A stretch of 64,000 nucleotides of DNA from G963422275 sp963422275 (GTDB taxonomy: Bacteria > Pseudomonadota > Alphaproteobacteria > Rhodobacterales > Rhodobacteraceae). Each line of letters opens with the position of its first letter. Position 1 is the first letter of the stretch. Location of the stretch: contig OY729418.1 in NCBI GenBank assembly GCA_963422275.1, positions 4,216,001 to 4,280,000 of the forward strand, given 5' to 3'. The notes beneath the pieces were generated by a model, which saw nothing but the letters and a program-made list of their open reading frames with translations, did no database searches and was not told where the DNA came from. Both the position numbers and the translations under genes were made by a program. Below, in pieces: positions 55,511 through 64,000 of the stretch.

Positions 55511-56988
55511 GTCTCTTGATCCTTGTAATTTTGATCTGCAGATTCGGGTTCCACTCCAACAATCTCAGGTGATTCGAGAATTCCGTCTGTTACGGCACGC
55601 CGAATCAATTTCAAGAGCTTCGGTCCGTCGAAATCTGGCCCGACCGTGGTTTGAGGGCCGTCGGTGCTGTCGCTTATCTCAAGTCCCGCTGCCAAAAGGA
55701 GACTGCGAATCAAGTCGGCTCGATCGAAATTCCGCTGTTCCCTCGCCTCTGCCCTTTTGCTGAGGAGACCGTCCACGGCTCGACCCACCAGCCCTTCCAA
55801 ATTTTCGAGTTCCAGATTCAGGCCGAGAAGCGCGGCGGATGCCTTCAGGCTCGCTCCATTTCCTTCCGTCGCGAGCTTGTGCATGACAGAAAACACGCGG
55901 GACGTGCTCAGATCGTCCGCGAGCGCCGCCACCACCTCCGGGTCTGGACTGCCAACGGCATCGCCGGCATCAAGTGCGGCGGCAGAACGCCAGCGCCGCA
56001 GAATCGACCTGGCTTCAGCGACCTTCCGCTCAGACCAATCCAATGGCTGTCGATAGTGGGTGGAAAGCAACACCAACCGGATTACATCACCTGAAACGCC
56101 CCGGTCCCGCAAGTCCTTGACCGTGATGAAATTCCCAAGGCTTTTCGCCATCTTGCGACCCTCGACCTGAAGATACCCGTTGTGAAGCCAGTACCGCGCG
56201 AAATCGCATTCCGGGTCGGCGCACCTGCTTTGGGCAATCTCGTTTTCGTGATGCGGGAACGCAAGGTCAATGCCGCCCGCGTGAATGTCAAATGTCTCTC
56301 CTAGCAAAACACGGCTCATTGCGGAGCATTCGATGTGCCATCCCGGTCTTCCCCGCCCCCACGGGCTATCCCAGCCGGGCAGTTCGGGCGTCGAGGGCTT
56401 CCAAAGCACAAAGTCCAAGCCGCTTTTCTTGTAAGGCGCGATTTCCACTCTTGCGCCGAGGTGCATTTCATCCAGGGTCCTGTTCGCCAAGCATCCGTAT
56501 TCAGGAAAAGTTGCCACCTCGAACAAGACATGCCCTTCAGCAAAATAGGCATGGCCGCGATCGATCAGTGTTCGGATCATGTCGATCATTTCGGGAATGT
56601 ATCGCGTTGCTCTCGGTTCAACGGTTGGTGCCTGTACGCCAAGGGCCTGCATGTCCTCGTGGTACCATCTGATCGTCTCGTCCGAAATCCCCGTGACGAT
56701 ATCGTTGACCGTGCGCCTGTCCCCTTTCTCCTTTCGCTCCACCGCCTGGGCATTGATCTTGTCATCCACATCCGTGATGTTCCGCACGTAAGTTACGTTG
56801 GTGTCGCCAAAGACATGCCGCAAAAAGAGGAATAGCGTATCAAAAACAACGGCTGGGCGAGCGTTTCCGATATGGGCGCGATTGTAAACCGTCGGTCCGC
56901 ACACGTACATTCGAACGTTGGACCGGTCCAACGGCTCAAAAATCTCCTTTCGCCGTGTCCACGTGTTCCATAGCGAAATTTCAACCAT
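55507..56988 (-). CDS. cysS: Cysteinyl-tRNA synthetase
   Basis: 493 aa class I synthetase. Zinc ligand and HIGH motif in MYVCGPTVYNRAHIGNARPA, further zinc ligands in WHIECSAMSRVLLG and FPHHENEIAQ, and the KMSKS variant RKMAKSLGNF. The start is set at 56988 (MVEISLWNTWTRRKEIF), with GAGGA at nine nt; an ATG three codons upstream abuts that box. It is followed by cimA with a 4-nt overlap. Confidence 0.97.
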   Translation of the reverse strand: MVEISLWNTWTRRKEIFEPLDRSNVRMYVCGPTVYNRAHIGNARPAVVFDTLFLFLRHVFGDTNVTYVRNITDVDDKINAQAVERKEKGDRRTVNDIVTGISDETIRWYHEDMQALGVQAPTVEPRATRYIPEMIDMIRTLIDRGHAYFAEGHVLFEVATFPEYGCLANRTLDEMHLGARVEIAPYKKSGLDFVLWKPSTPELPGWDSPWGRGRPGWHIECSAMSRVLLGETFDIHAGGIDLAFPHHENEIAQSRCADPECDFARYWLHNGYLQVEGRKMAKSLGNFITVKDLRDRGVSGDVIRLVLLSTHYRQPLDWSERKVAEARSILRRWRSAAALDAGDAVGSPDPEVVAALADDLSTSRVFSVMHKLATEGNGASLKASAALLGLNLELENLEGLVGRAVDGLLSKRAEAREQRNFDRADLIRSLLLAAGLEISDSTDGPQTTVGPDFDGPKLLKLIRRAVTDGILESPEIVGVEPESADQNYKDQET

Positions 56989-57204
56989 GCAAGGCATTCC
57001 TCGGTTAAGGCGCTAGCCAGGTCCGTTGCTTTGCGTCTTTAGGTGAAGAATAGAGGCCCTGCCTAGCTGACTGGATCAGCAGGCAATGAGTCGTCCGGAA
57101 ACCGAATGCTCTTGTGCCTTTAACATAAGCGCCTATATGCTGGAATGCTTGCACATTGCAATAGCCTTTTCCAGAAAAAGCCCAAGTCTCGGAGTCCGCC
57201 TGAC

Positions 57205-58389
57205 ATGGCACCAAGAGTGAAGCTATCCGAAAAGTTCCAGCAAAGCGCAGGAGCGGAAAGCGACCCGTGGAAACTATACTATAGGGCACGACAGATGATC
57301 GAGTCGGGTGACGAGGTCGTGGAACTCACCGTTGGCGACCACGATGTCCGCACGGACCCCAAGATTCTGCAAGCCATGCATCGTAGCGCGATGCGCGGAA
57401 AGACCGGATATACTGTCGTTCGTGGCATCAAGCCGCTGCGTGCCAAGATTGCGAAACGAGTATTCGACCGAACCGGGGTTCCCACAAGCCCGGAAAACGT
57501 CTTGATTACAGGCGGTGCCCAGACTGGTCTTCTTGCATCGCACCTAGTGACGCTCAATCCAGGCGATGTCGCCCTGTTTTCAAGTCCTTACTATCCTCTT
57601 TACCCGGGCGTCATCCGCGCAGCTGGAGCACGAGGCGTGGATGTTCCGACCAATTCCGAGAATGCCTTCAACTTGGACGCACGCGAAGTCAATGCCGCTG
57701 CAGCAGGGGCACGCACCTTGTTGATCAATTCACCGAACAATCCCACTGGCGCAGTATATGCCAGACAAACACTCGAGGAAATTGCCGAAGTCGCCCGCCG
57801 CAATCAACTTTGGATCATTTCCGACGAGGTTTACGAGACCCAAGTATGGGAGGGAGAGCACCATTCAGTCAGGGCTGTCCCAAGCATCGCCGATCAGACG
57901 ATCGTGATTGGATCCATGTCAAAAGGTCATGCCATGACCGGCTCGCGGATTGGCTGGCTCATCGTTCCCGAACAGTTCGCGCCAACATTCAACGAACTTC
58001 TCACAGTCATGAATTTCGGGGTTCCGGAATACATTCAGGAGGCAGCGCTTTTCGCGCTGGAACAAGGTACGGAACTGGAACGAAAAGTGGCAGAGCCCTT
58101 CGCACGTCGCAGAAACTTGGCGCTAGCCATTCTTGCCAAGCAGCAGCTCATTGGTTTTGTGCCACCATCCGGAGCGATGTATATGATGCTCGACATTCGC
58201 AACACGGGAACCGGCAGCGTGACATTTTCAAATCGCCTGCTTGAGGCAGAAAAAATCGCGGTTATGCCCGGAGACAGTTTCGGCGATGCCGGCACAGGCC
58301 ATATCAGGATTTCCATGTCCGTCCGGGACGACATTTTCGAAGATGCACTCCTGCGTCTGCTCCGTTTCGCTGAGACAATCGCGCCCTAG
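57205..58389 (+). CDS. PLP-dependent aminotransferase, class I/II
   Basis: 394 aa, fold type I. Substrate and PLP residues are seen in LTVGDHDVRTDPKIL, INSPNNPTGAVY, WIISDEVYETQVW and the lysine loop GSMSKGHAMTGSRIGW. The sequence resembles aspartate/aromatic aminotransferases of the 1A-gamma group; the amino donor is not determinable. The start at 57205 gives MAPRVKLSEKF with GGAG upstream. The next gene on the strand is an amino acid decarboxylase, 219 nt away. Confidence 0.85.
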   Translation: MAPRVKLSEKFQQSAGAESDPWKLYYRARQMIESGDEVVELTVGDHDVRTDPKILQAMHRSAMRGKTGYTVVRGIKPLRAKIAKRVFDRTGVPTSPENVLITGGAQTGLLASHLVTLNPGDVALFSSPYYPLYPGVIRAAGARGVDVPTNSENAFNLDAREVNAAAAGARTLLINSPNNPTGAVYARQTLEEIAEVARRNQLWIISDEVYETQVWEGEHHSVRAVPSIADQTIVIGSMSKGHAMTGSRIGWLIVPEQFAPTFNELLTVMNFGVPEYIQEAALFALEQGTELERKVAEPFARRRNLALAILAKQQLIGFVPPSGAMYMMLDIRNTGTGSVTFSNRLLEAEKIAVMPGDSFGDAGTGHIRISMSVRDDIFEDALLRLLRFAETIAP

Positions 58390-58608
58390 CCAATGACAAA
58401 TGGAGACCAACGGATTGTGGCCAAGGAGCGACGGCAATGCTTGCCCGATCATCAGCGTGAAATGCCGCACCTGCATGGGTCGAGATGGAAATCGGCGCAA
58501 CGGGTCACGAATCGTGATTTCACGCCGAGAGCAGATTGACAATCTTTACGCCTATGAACCGATGGGAGCGTTGGCCATGTTCCACTTGAATCGATCTCGA
58601 AGAGGGCA

Positions 58609-60039
58609 ATGATGCAGTACAAAGACTTAGCGGAGTGGTCCGAAAGGGCCGGAAAGTGGGCAGAAAGCTATTTTGCCACTCTTCGCGAGCGACCTGTTCG
58701 GCCACACATGGTTCCAGGTGATTTCGCGAAGCAGATTCCCGCTCATGCACCCGATGATCCAGAGAAAATCGAAACGATTTTTGCAGACTTCGATCGGTTG
58801 GTTCCAGGTGCCATGACACATTGGCAGCATCCGAGATTCTTTGCGTATTTCCCAGCCAGCGTGGCACCTGCATCGATGTTAGCCGATTACCTGGCCAACG
58901 CGATGGGTTGCAACACTATGCTCTGGCAGACATCGCCAGCCGGGACGGAACTTGAAGTTCGAATGATCGATTGGATGCGCGACGCTTTCGGCTTGCCTGC
59001 CAAGTTCACGGGATTGCTCCAAGAGGGCGCTTCTTCATCCACGCTATGCGCAATATTGACCATGAGGGAGCGGGCGCTCGCGTGGAAGGGGCTGGAAGAC
59101 GGTCTGCGCCCCCACCCGAAACTCCGCGTGTATGCCTCTCCCGAGAACCACTCGTCAATCGACAAGGCGGTCCGAATTGCGGGAATTGGACAGTCGAACT
59201 TGGTAAAGGTCCCGACGCGTGCCGACAGGTCCTTGGACACGGACGCATTGCGCGAGGCGATCAAAGCGGACAGGCACTCCGGATGTATACCTGCCGGATT
59301 GGTGCTATGCGTTGGCGGAACGGCAACTGGGTCCTGCGACAATATTGAAGACGCCATTTCCGTTGCCAAGGAATTCGACCTCTACACGCATGTCGATGCA
59401 GCTTGGGCGGGCGCGGCAATGCTCTGTCCAGAGTATCGAGAAATTTGGCAGGGAGTGGATGATGCCGATTCCATCGTCGTCAACGCGCACAAATGGCTCG
59501 GAGCTTCTATTGGATGCTCGATCCAGTTTCTGGCGGACAAGTCGTTGCAGCTACGGACATTGGGGCTTCGGCCGGACTATCTCAAGTCCGAAAACGTGCA
59601 TGAAGTGATCAACCTGAATGAAATGTCGGTTGCGCTAGGGCGTAGATTCCTTGCCCTCAAGCTGTGGTTCGTGGTCCGTGCATATGGCTTGTCCGGCTTG
59701 CGCGAACTGGTGCGGAACCAAATAGGCTGGGTACGAGAACTCGAATCGTTGTTCTTGGCAGACCCAGACTTTGAAGTTCCCATTAGCAATCCCTTGGCTT
59801 TTTTCGCTTTTCGCTACGCTGTTCCTGGGAGAGACAAGGGAAAGCTTACGGACGAACTGGCCCGCCGGATAAACGACGATGGCCGCACCTATCTGACTGA
59901 AACGGTCGTCGACGGCACGCCCGCGATCAGAGTTGCAGCCGGGAATTTCGAATGCACCAGAGACGATGTCTTGTCAGTCTATCGGATAGCGAAGGAGCTA
60001 GCCGAAACCATCGGACGATCAGGGCGGACAATAAGGTGA
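58609..60039 (+). CDS. Group II PLP-dependent decarboxylase (aromatic amino acid type)
   Basis: 476 aa. HPRFFAYFPASVAPASMLAD, TSPAGTELE, VYASPENHSSIDKAVRIAG, THVDAAWAGAA and the PLP lysine K295 in NAHKWLG place it with aromatic-L-amino-acid decarboxylases (dopa, tyrosine, tryptophan) rather than glutamate decarboxylases. It would release CO2 from an aromatic amino acid to give an amine, or an aldehyde in some plant-type relatives. The start is 58609 or the next codon, 58612, with GAGG upstream. Confidence 0.85.
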   Translation: MMQYKDLAEWSERAGKWAESYFATLRERPVRPHMVPGDFAKQIPAHAPDDPEKIETIFADFDRLVPGAMTHWQHPRFFAYFPASVAPASMLADYLANAMGCNTMLWQTSPAGTELEVRMIDWMRDAFGLPAKFTGLLQEGASSSTLCAILTMRERALAWKGLEDGLRPHPKLRVYASPENHSSIDKAVRIAGIGQSNLVKVPTRADRSLDTDALREAIKADRHSGCIPAGLVLCVGGTATGSCDNIEDAISVAKEFDLYTHVDAAWAGAAMLCPEYREIWQGVDDADSIVVNAHKWLGASIGCSIQFLADKSLQLRTLGLRPDYLKSENVHEVINLNEMSVALGRRFLALKLWFVVRAYGLSGLRELVRNQIGWVRELESLFLADPDFEVPISNPLAFFAFRYAVPGRDKGKLTDELARRINDDGRTYLTETVVDGTPAIRVAAGNFECTRDDVLSVYRIAKELAETIGRSGRTIR

Positions 60040-60062
60040 CTGCCTGAGTGCGGCGGCCCAAG

Positions 60063-61100
60063 TCAGGCCGCGGCGACTTGGTTGGGCAGTTCGCGACTGA
60101 CAAAATACCGCGGGTTCTTCAGCTGACGGTGCAGTGCTGGAATCATTTCGCGGTAAGCGGCGACAACGCCGTCGTATGCTGGCGGGCAATCCCACTTGAT
60201 TTCTTCATGCAACGCCGGAAGCGAATAGAACGGAACCATGGGGAACATATGATGCTCGATGTGGTAGTTCATGTTCGAATAGATGAAACTGGCCAGAGGA
60301 TTGAGGTGCACAGTTCGTGAATTCAGCCTGTGGTCAGGGATGTCCTCGGCCAACCCAGCGTGTTGCATTGCAGCCAGAGCGCTGTGAAACCAGCTTCCGT
60401 AGAATGTCGGAAGGCCGATAAAAAGCGCAGGCAGAATGCTCCCCGAGAAGAAACACCAAGCGGCGACAAGAACCAGAACTCCTACCTGAATCCTCGCGTG
60501 AAGAAACATCTTGTGGCGCTCGGCCTCAGGAACATATTCCTTTTCATCGTCGCTTAGCACCCCGAAGCACTGGCACACGGATCTTCTGAGTTCATTGACG
60601 CCCGCTCGCAAGTGAAGCAGGTTCAGCACCATTCCCAAGACGTCGGGCGGGCGCGGATAGGCAATCTCGGGGTCGCGTCCGACGACTATGGTGTCGGTGT
60701 GGTGCCTTGTATGGCTCCATCGCCAGAGATGTGGATTCTTCAGGGACATGAATCCCAGCAGAACAAAGAAGAACTCGTTGATTGCTCGCGTCTTGAACGG
60801 CGTGCCGTGGAGACACTCGTGAAATCGTGATTCAGCCGCGGAACCGTAGATCACTCCGTATGCCATAAAGGCGGGCACTGCCAGCCAAGTGCCCCAGCTG
60901 TGCCAAGCCAGCGCACCCGTACCTGCGAGCAACAGAAGAAACGAGGAGTAGTTTAGAAGAGCCTTGCGGTCGTCCCTGCGCATCAGTTCTTTCATTCGCT
61001 TGCGTGGAACGGGGCGAGTATACCAATCTTCGTGTCGAAAATTCCGGGCATCGTCGTTCCCAGCGATCCTGTAGTTCTTAACCAAACTTGCGGACGCCAT
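60063..61100 (-). CDS. Membrane fatty acid desaturase family protein
   Basis: 345 aa with four to six membrane segments and the three histidine boxes of membrane di-iron desaturases/hydroxylases: HECLHG, HTRHH and HIEHHMFP. The start at 61100 has GGAG seven nt upstream. The enzyme would sit in the cytoplasmic membrane and use O2 and an electron donor. Substrate (acyl chain, alkane or other) is unknown. It is divergent from the neighbouring LacI gene and convergent with the decarboxylase. Confidence 0.88.
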   Translation of the reverse strand: MASASLVKNYRIAGNDDARNFRHEDWYTRPVPRKRMKELMRRDDRKALLNYSSFLLLLAGTGALAWHSWGTWLAVPAFMAYGVIYGSAAESRFHECLHGTPFKTRAINEFFFVLLGFMSLKNPHLWRWSHTRHHTDTIVVGRDPEIAYPRPPDVLGMVLNLLHLRAGVNELRRSVCQCFGVLSDDEKEYVPEAERHKMFLHARIQVGVLVLVAAWCFFSGSILPALFIGLPTFYGSWFHSALAAMQHAGLAEDIPDHRLNSRTVHLNPLASFIYSNMNYHIEHHMFPMVPFYSLPALHEEIKWDCPPAYDGVVAAYREMIPALHRQLKNPRYFVSRELPNQVAAA

Positions 61101-61256
61101 TGAAGTCTCCATTAACAGTTGCCGATGGTCATACGATTGAGTCTCACGTAGCAGAAATGTAGAACGCATCAGACAAGCATGGGCATTTTTATTGCAATTC
61201 CATCAAATATGGAAATATTTTGGATTGAATCACATCCAACCCATCGGGCACGAGAC

Positions 61257-62285
61257 ATGAGCAAGCGCCCAACCATCGCGGACGTCGCCCGGAAGGCGGG
61301 TGTCAGCACCGCAACTGTTGACAGGGTCATCAACAAACGCAGGCGGGTGAAGCCGGCAACCGCAGAAACCGTGGCCGCAGCGGCGCGAGACCTGAATTTT
61401 TACGCTTCGCCGCTCCTGAGGTGGCGCGCTTCGGAACTGGTTGAGCGAAGCGCATTAGGTTTCGTTCTGCAAAAGCGTTCAAAACGTTTTTACCGTCTGT
61501 TCGAAGAGTCGCTGAAGGCCTCCGCAAGCGATGCAAGCGCCATGAAGCGCGAAATCAAGATCAGGTTCGTCGAAGAATTGTCGCCAGCCGCAATCGTCAA
61601 TGCAATGGAAGAGCTCGCAAGCGAAGTCGATGCGATTGGGGTGGTTTCGTTGGAGCACCCGCATGTCAACGATGCGGTCACGCGCCTGCGAAATCAACAA
61701 GTGCCGACCATCGCGCTCTTGAGTGGAATCTCCTCTCCGGACCTGGCCGGCTTCATAGGAATCGACGGGCGAAAGGCGGGAAGATGCGCCGCCTGGGCAA
61801 TCGAAAAGTGCGCGCGTCCGAGATCGTCGGTTGCCGTCATGATTGGAAGTCACCGCTATTCCAGCCACGAAGACCGGGAAGGTGGACTCCGTAGCTACTT
61901 TCGAGAGCATGGGGCCGATTTCAACTTTCCGCCGGCGATAACCTACTTTGACAATGATGAAGGGGCCTACGCCTGCACTCTCGAACTTCTTAAAAAACAG
62001 CCCGGGTTAGGAGCAGTATACGTAATCGGTGGTGGTGCAGCGGGGACGATTCGCGCGCTCCGTGAGGACGGGCGCGTCGGACAAGTGACTGTCGCCTGCC
62101 ATGAATTGAGCCCTGAAACACGAGATGCCCTGATTGACAGCACCGCCTGCATGGTTATCGACACTCCGATAGATGCGATCGCTGAAACCGCTGTCCGCAA
62201 TTTGTCCGAACTTCGCTCCAACGACAGGCAACGGGCAAAATCCGAGATCCTTCCGTTTCGAATATTTCTTTCGGAAAACATCTAG
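61257..62285 (+). CDS. LacI-family transcriptional regulator
   Basis: 342 aa. The helix-turn-helix at the N-terminus is TIADVARKAGVSTATVDRVI with the hinge-like NKRRRVKPAT, followed by a periplasmic-binding-protein-like sensor domain. The start at 61257 gives the normal MSKRPTIADV opening. It likely responds to a sugar or sugar-like ligand. Its TAG stop is part of the CTAG target site of the adjacent IS. Confidence 0.92.
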   Translation: MSKRPTIADVARKAGVSTATVDRVINKRRRVKPATAETVAAAARDLNFYASPLLRWRASELVERSALGFVLQKRSKRFYRLFEESLKASASDASAMKREIKIRFVEELSPAAIVNAMEELASEVDAIGVVSLEHPHVNDAVTRLRNQQVPTIALLSGISSPDLAGFIGIDGRKAGRCAAWAIEKCARPRSSVAVMIGSHRYSSHEDREGGLRSYFREHGADFNFPPAITYFDNDEGAYACTLELLKKQPGLGAVYVIGGGAAGTIRALREDGRVGQVTVACHELSPETRDALIDSTACMVIDTPIDAIAETAVRNLSELRSNDRQRAKSEILPFRIFLSENI

Positions 62286-62951
62286 GGAATCTCTGAATAC
62301 AGCCTGATATGTGGGCGTGGCATTATGTCTCCGGCGCGCCTGTTGTCTTGCGCCACGCCTTTTTTCGGTGGATCGCGACATGCAGCGCCTTCAGCAATTG
62401 GCCGTTGCAAGCCTTGAATATGACCGCAAGACGCGCCGCGAGATTTTTCCGGAGCGGATGGACGACCCGATCCCCTAGGCGCGCCTGGAGGCCGGCATTG
62501 CGCCGGTCTGTCCCAAGGACGGCGGCAAGGGGCGACAGCCGCATCCGCTGTCGGCGACGCTACGCGTGCACTGCGTTCAGCTGTTCTGCAATCCGGCGAT
62601 GGAGGAACTGCTCTGCGAGGCCGAGAGCGTCCGGCTCCTTGCCGGGGCGAGGCTGGAGAAGGTTCCGAACTTGACGGCGATCCCGACCTCAGCCGCTGGC
62701 TGGAGAGGAACGCGCAGCGGCTTGCGCCGCTTCCAGACTTCTCGAATCTGATGATTGCCCAGTCGCACTTGTCGTGACAGGAGAGAAGTGTGTCCGGAAT
62801 TTGCCGGGGCCGGCGCTGCGGGAGCTGAATCGGAGGCAATTCCACCCCAAAACGTGCATTTGGGGGTTCCGTACCACAGAAAACCGACCAGCGCTGCCGG
62901 GAAGAGCAATTCCCGCAGCCACAGCCCCCAAAACCCCAAATCAGAGGTTCC
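62286..62951 (+). mobile_element. IS5-group element, internally deleted, between convergent lacI-type genes
   Basis: 666 bp; ends GGAATCTCTGAATACAGCC and its inverse (TCAGAGGTTCC); CTAG duplicated at 62282-62285 and 62952-62955. The plus strand encodes MQRLQQLAVASLEYDRKTRR and EIFPERMDDPIP, then TAG, ARLEAGIAPVCPKDGGKGRQ and later fragments. The DDE core is deleted. It is closely related to the interrupted copy at 51886-53826. Confidence 0.85.
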
Positions 62952-62956
62952 CTAGA

Positions 62957-64000
62957 TCATGTGGATTCACTGCCAAAGCGATTTCCGAGGTTTTCTTTGG
63001 TCATGATCTCGATTGGCAGGCGAGCCATGCTGATTGATTCCGATCTGGATTGCACGACAAGCGACGCAATTGCCATACGCGCGGCAAGTGTCATGTCCTG
63101 ATGAACGACTGCATCCATCACGCCGTTGATCAGGTATTCGCGTGTTCGAACCGTAAGGTTGTGACCGATGAACGTCATCTTTCTAGCCAGCTGGAGCTTC
63201 TCCAGAGCACGGGCGATACCCCAATTCCCCCCGCCCACGTTGTAGATCCCAACAATCCCTGGCTCGTGCTTCAAAAGAGATTCGACAAGCCTGCAGTTGC
63301 TCGACGCGTCGTCGCGGCCGACGAGAGGATATGCAAACGTGAGCCGGGGAAACTCCGAACGGATTATTCCTATAAACCCCGTCTCGCGCTCCTCATGACA
63401 TCGATAGAGGTTCCCTGCCCCGACAACAGCTATTTTCCCTAGCCTTTCCGTAATGCGGCCCATCAGGAACCCAGCTGTGCGGCCAGCTGCCCGATTTTCC
63501 ATTCCCACGTATTGCTCAGGGTCAAGTCCGTCAATTCCGGACATTAGACATACGATCGGCACTCCGCGCGACTTTATCCGTTCCACCGCGTCGCAAACCC
63601 GAGGATGGTCCAGTGCCTGAAACGCGACGCCATCCCTTCCTCTGGAAAGAGTTTCCCCAAGCTTGGCCGCAAGCGCTGACGGGCTCATCTTCTCCACGAT
63701 CTCCAGCCTGACGTCCACACCAGAGGTGTGGCCAAACCGCAAGCATTCACGCCCCAAGTGACTCGTGGATGATCCCGCATTTGCAGGAAGTATCACGTTG
63801 AACTGAAGTCGGGCACGCTGTCGAAGCTGACCTCTAACTCCATGATTCGCCTTGAGGGCGGCTATCGCTTCCCTGACACGGAGTTCCATGGACTTGGAAA
63901 CGCCGCCACGTCCATGCAACACTCTGTCGACAGTCGCCGTGCCGACCTCAGCGCGCGCGGCAATGTCTGCAATTCGCGCTCCGTGTGTAAACTCCCTGCC
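62957..64000 (-). CDS. LacI-family transcriptional regulator, N-terminus beyond the window
   Basis: 347 codons are visible and the frame is open to the right edge. From the edge it reads ARIADIAARAEVGTATVDRV then LHGRGGVS, the LacI helix-turn-helix, followed by the sensor domain (VDVRLEIVEKMSPSALAAKL, IVCLMSGIDGLDP, VGIYNVGGGNWGIARAL). Only the first few residues are missing. It is paralogous in layout to the regulator at 61257 and converges on it. Confidence 0.9.
   Translation of the reverse strand, partial: GREFTHGARIADIAARAEVGTATVDRVLHGRGGVSKSMELRVREAIAALKANHGVRGQLRQRARLQFNVILPANAGSSTSHLGRECLRFGHTSGVDVRLEIVEKMSPSALAAKLGETLSRGRDGVAFQALDHPRVCDAVERIKSRGVPIVCLMSGIDGLDPEQYVGMENRAAGRTAGFLMGRITERLGKIAVVGAGNLYRCHEERETGFIGIIRSEFPRLTFAYPLVGRDDASSNCRLVESLLKHEPGIVGIYNVGGGNWGIARALEKLQLARKMTFIGHNLTVRTREYLINGVMDAVVHQDMTLAARMAIASLVVQSRSESISMARLPIEIMTKENLGNRFGSEST

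Noticed and set aside
1..64000. CRISPR array, prophage, rRNA operon or integrative element with att sites
   Set aside because: No regularly spaced repeats, phage structural genes, rRNA motifs or integrase were seen; tRNA genes are not flanked by integrase or by duplicated tRNA 3' ends.

Overview
The window looks like a chromosomal piece of a marine, probably host-associated alphaproteobacterium. The call rests on gene families (UbiH-type hydroxylase with an alphaproteobacterial FAD signature, SufT/SufA, malate synthase G, a DUF1326/DUF2182 pair), on a DMSP demethylase next to acryloyl-CoA reductase, and on a heavy load of decayed insertion sequences with several damaged genes. Lineage and lifestyle are inferences; no rRNA is present.

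Layout. 1-5 kb: the 3' end of carA converges on ilvC, followed on the minus strand by a UbiH-family hydroxylase, glmM and a SleB-type hydrolase whose upstream region has been replaced by an IS5-family relic. 5-9.2 kb: two internally deleted IS1595-family copies flank a pyruvate phosphate dikinase-like gene. 9.2-12.7 kb: glyS and glyQ. 12.7-20.3 kb: IS relics around a secreted trypsin-fold protein that has lost its catalytic triad, an SDR dehydrogenase with a premature amber codon, a broken VOC gene and an amidohydrolase. 20.3-23.0 kb: ribokinase and a cobalt-type nitrile hydratase operon (alpha, beta, accessory protein). 23-26 kb: nested IS relics, tRNA-Ser, and a frameshifted 1-Cys peroxiredoxin.

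26.4-39.2 kb is an almost continuous minus-strand block: class II aldolase, AlaX editing protein, MscS-type channel, cysteine synthase, M20 deacylase, malate synthase G, acuI, dmdA, DUF1326 and DUF2182. The last four are closely spaced and may be co-transcribed; they would demethylate DMSP and detoxify acryloyl-CoA. A cold-shock gene with a structured leader, an IS1595 relic and three tRNAs (Asp, Val, Val) follow, then lon and tgt. 45.4-51.9 kb holds an IS5-family relic, sufT and sufA without the rest of suf, tpiA, DUF924, an esterase, alkA and an MFS transporter.

51.9-53.8 kb is an IS nested inside another IS. After it come cimA and cysS (overlapping by 4 nt), a PLP aminotransferase, an aromatic amino acid decarboxylase, a fatty acid desaturase and two convergent LacI-family regulators separated only by an IS5-group element. 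cimA and ilvC together point to isoleucine synthesis from pyruvate.

The strongest theme is IS proliferation followed by decay: at least four IS lineages, most copies internally deleted, with legible target duplications (8 bp for IS1595; CTAG or TTAA-like for IS5) and several insertions landing exactly at stop codons or gene borders.
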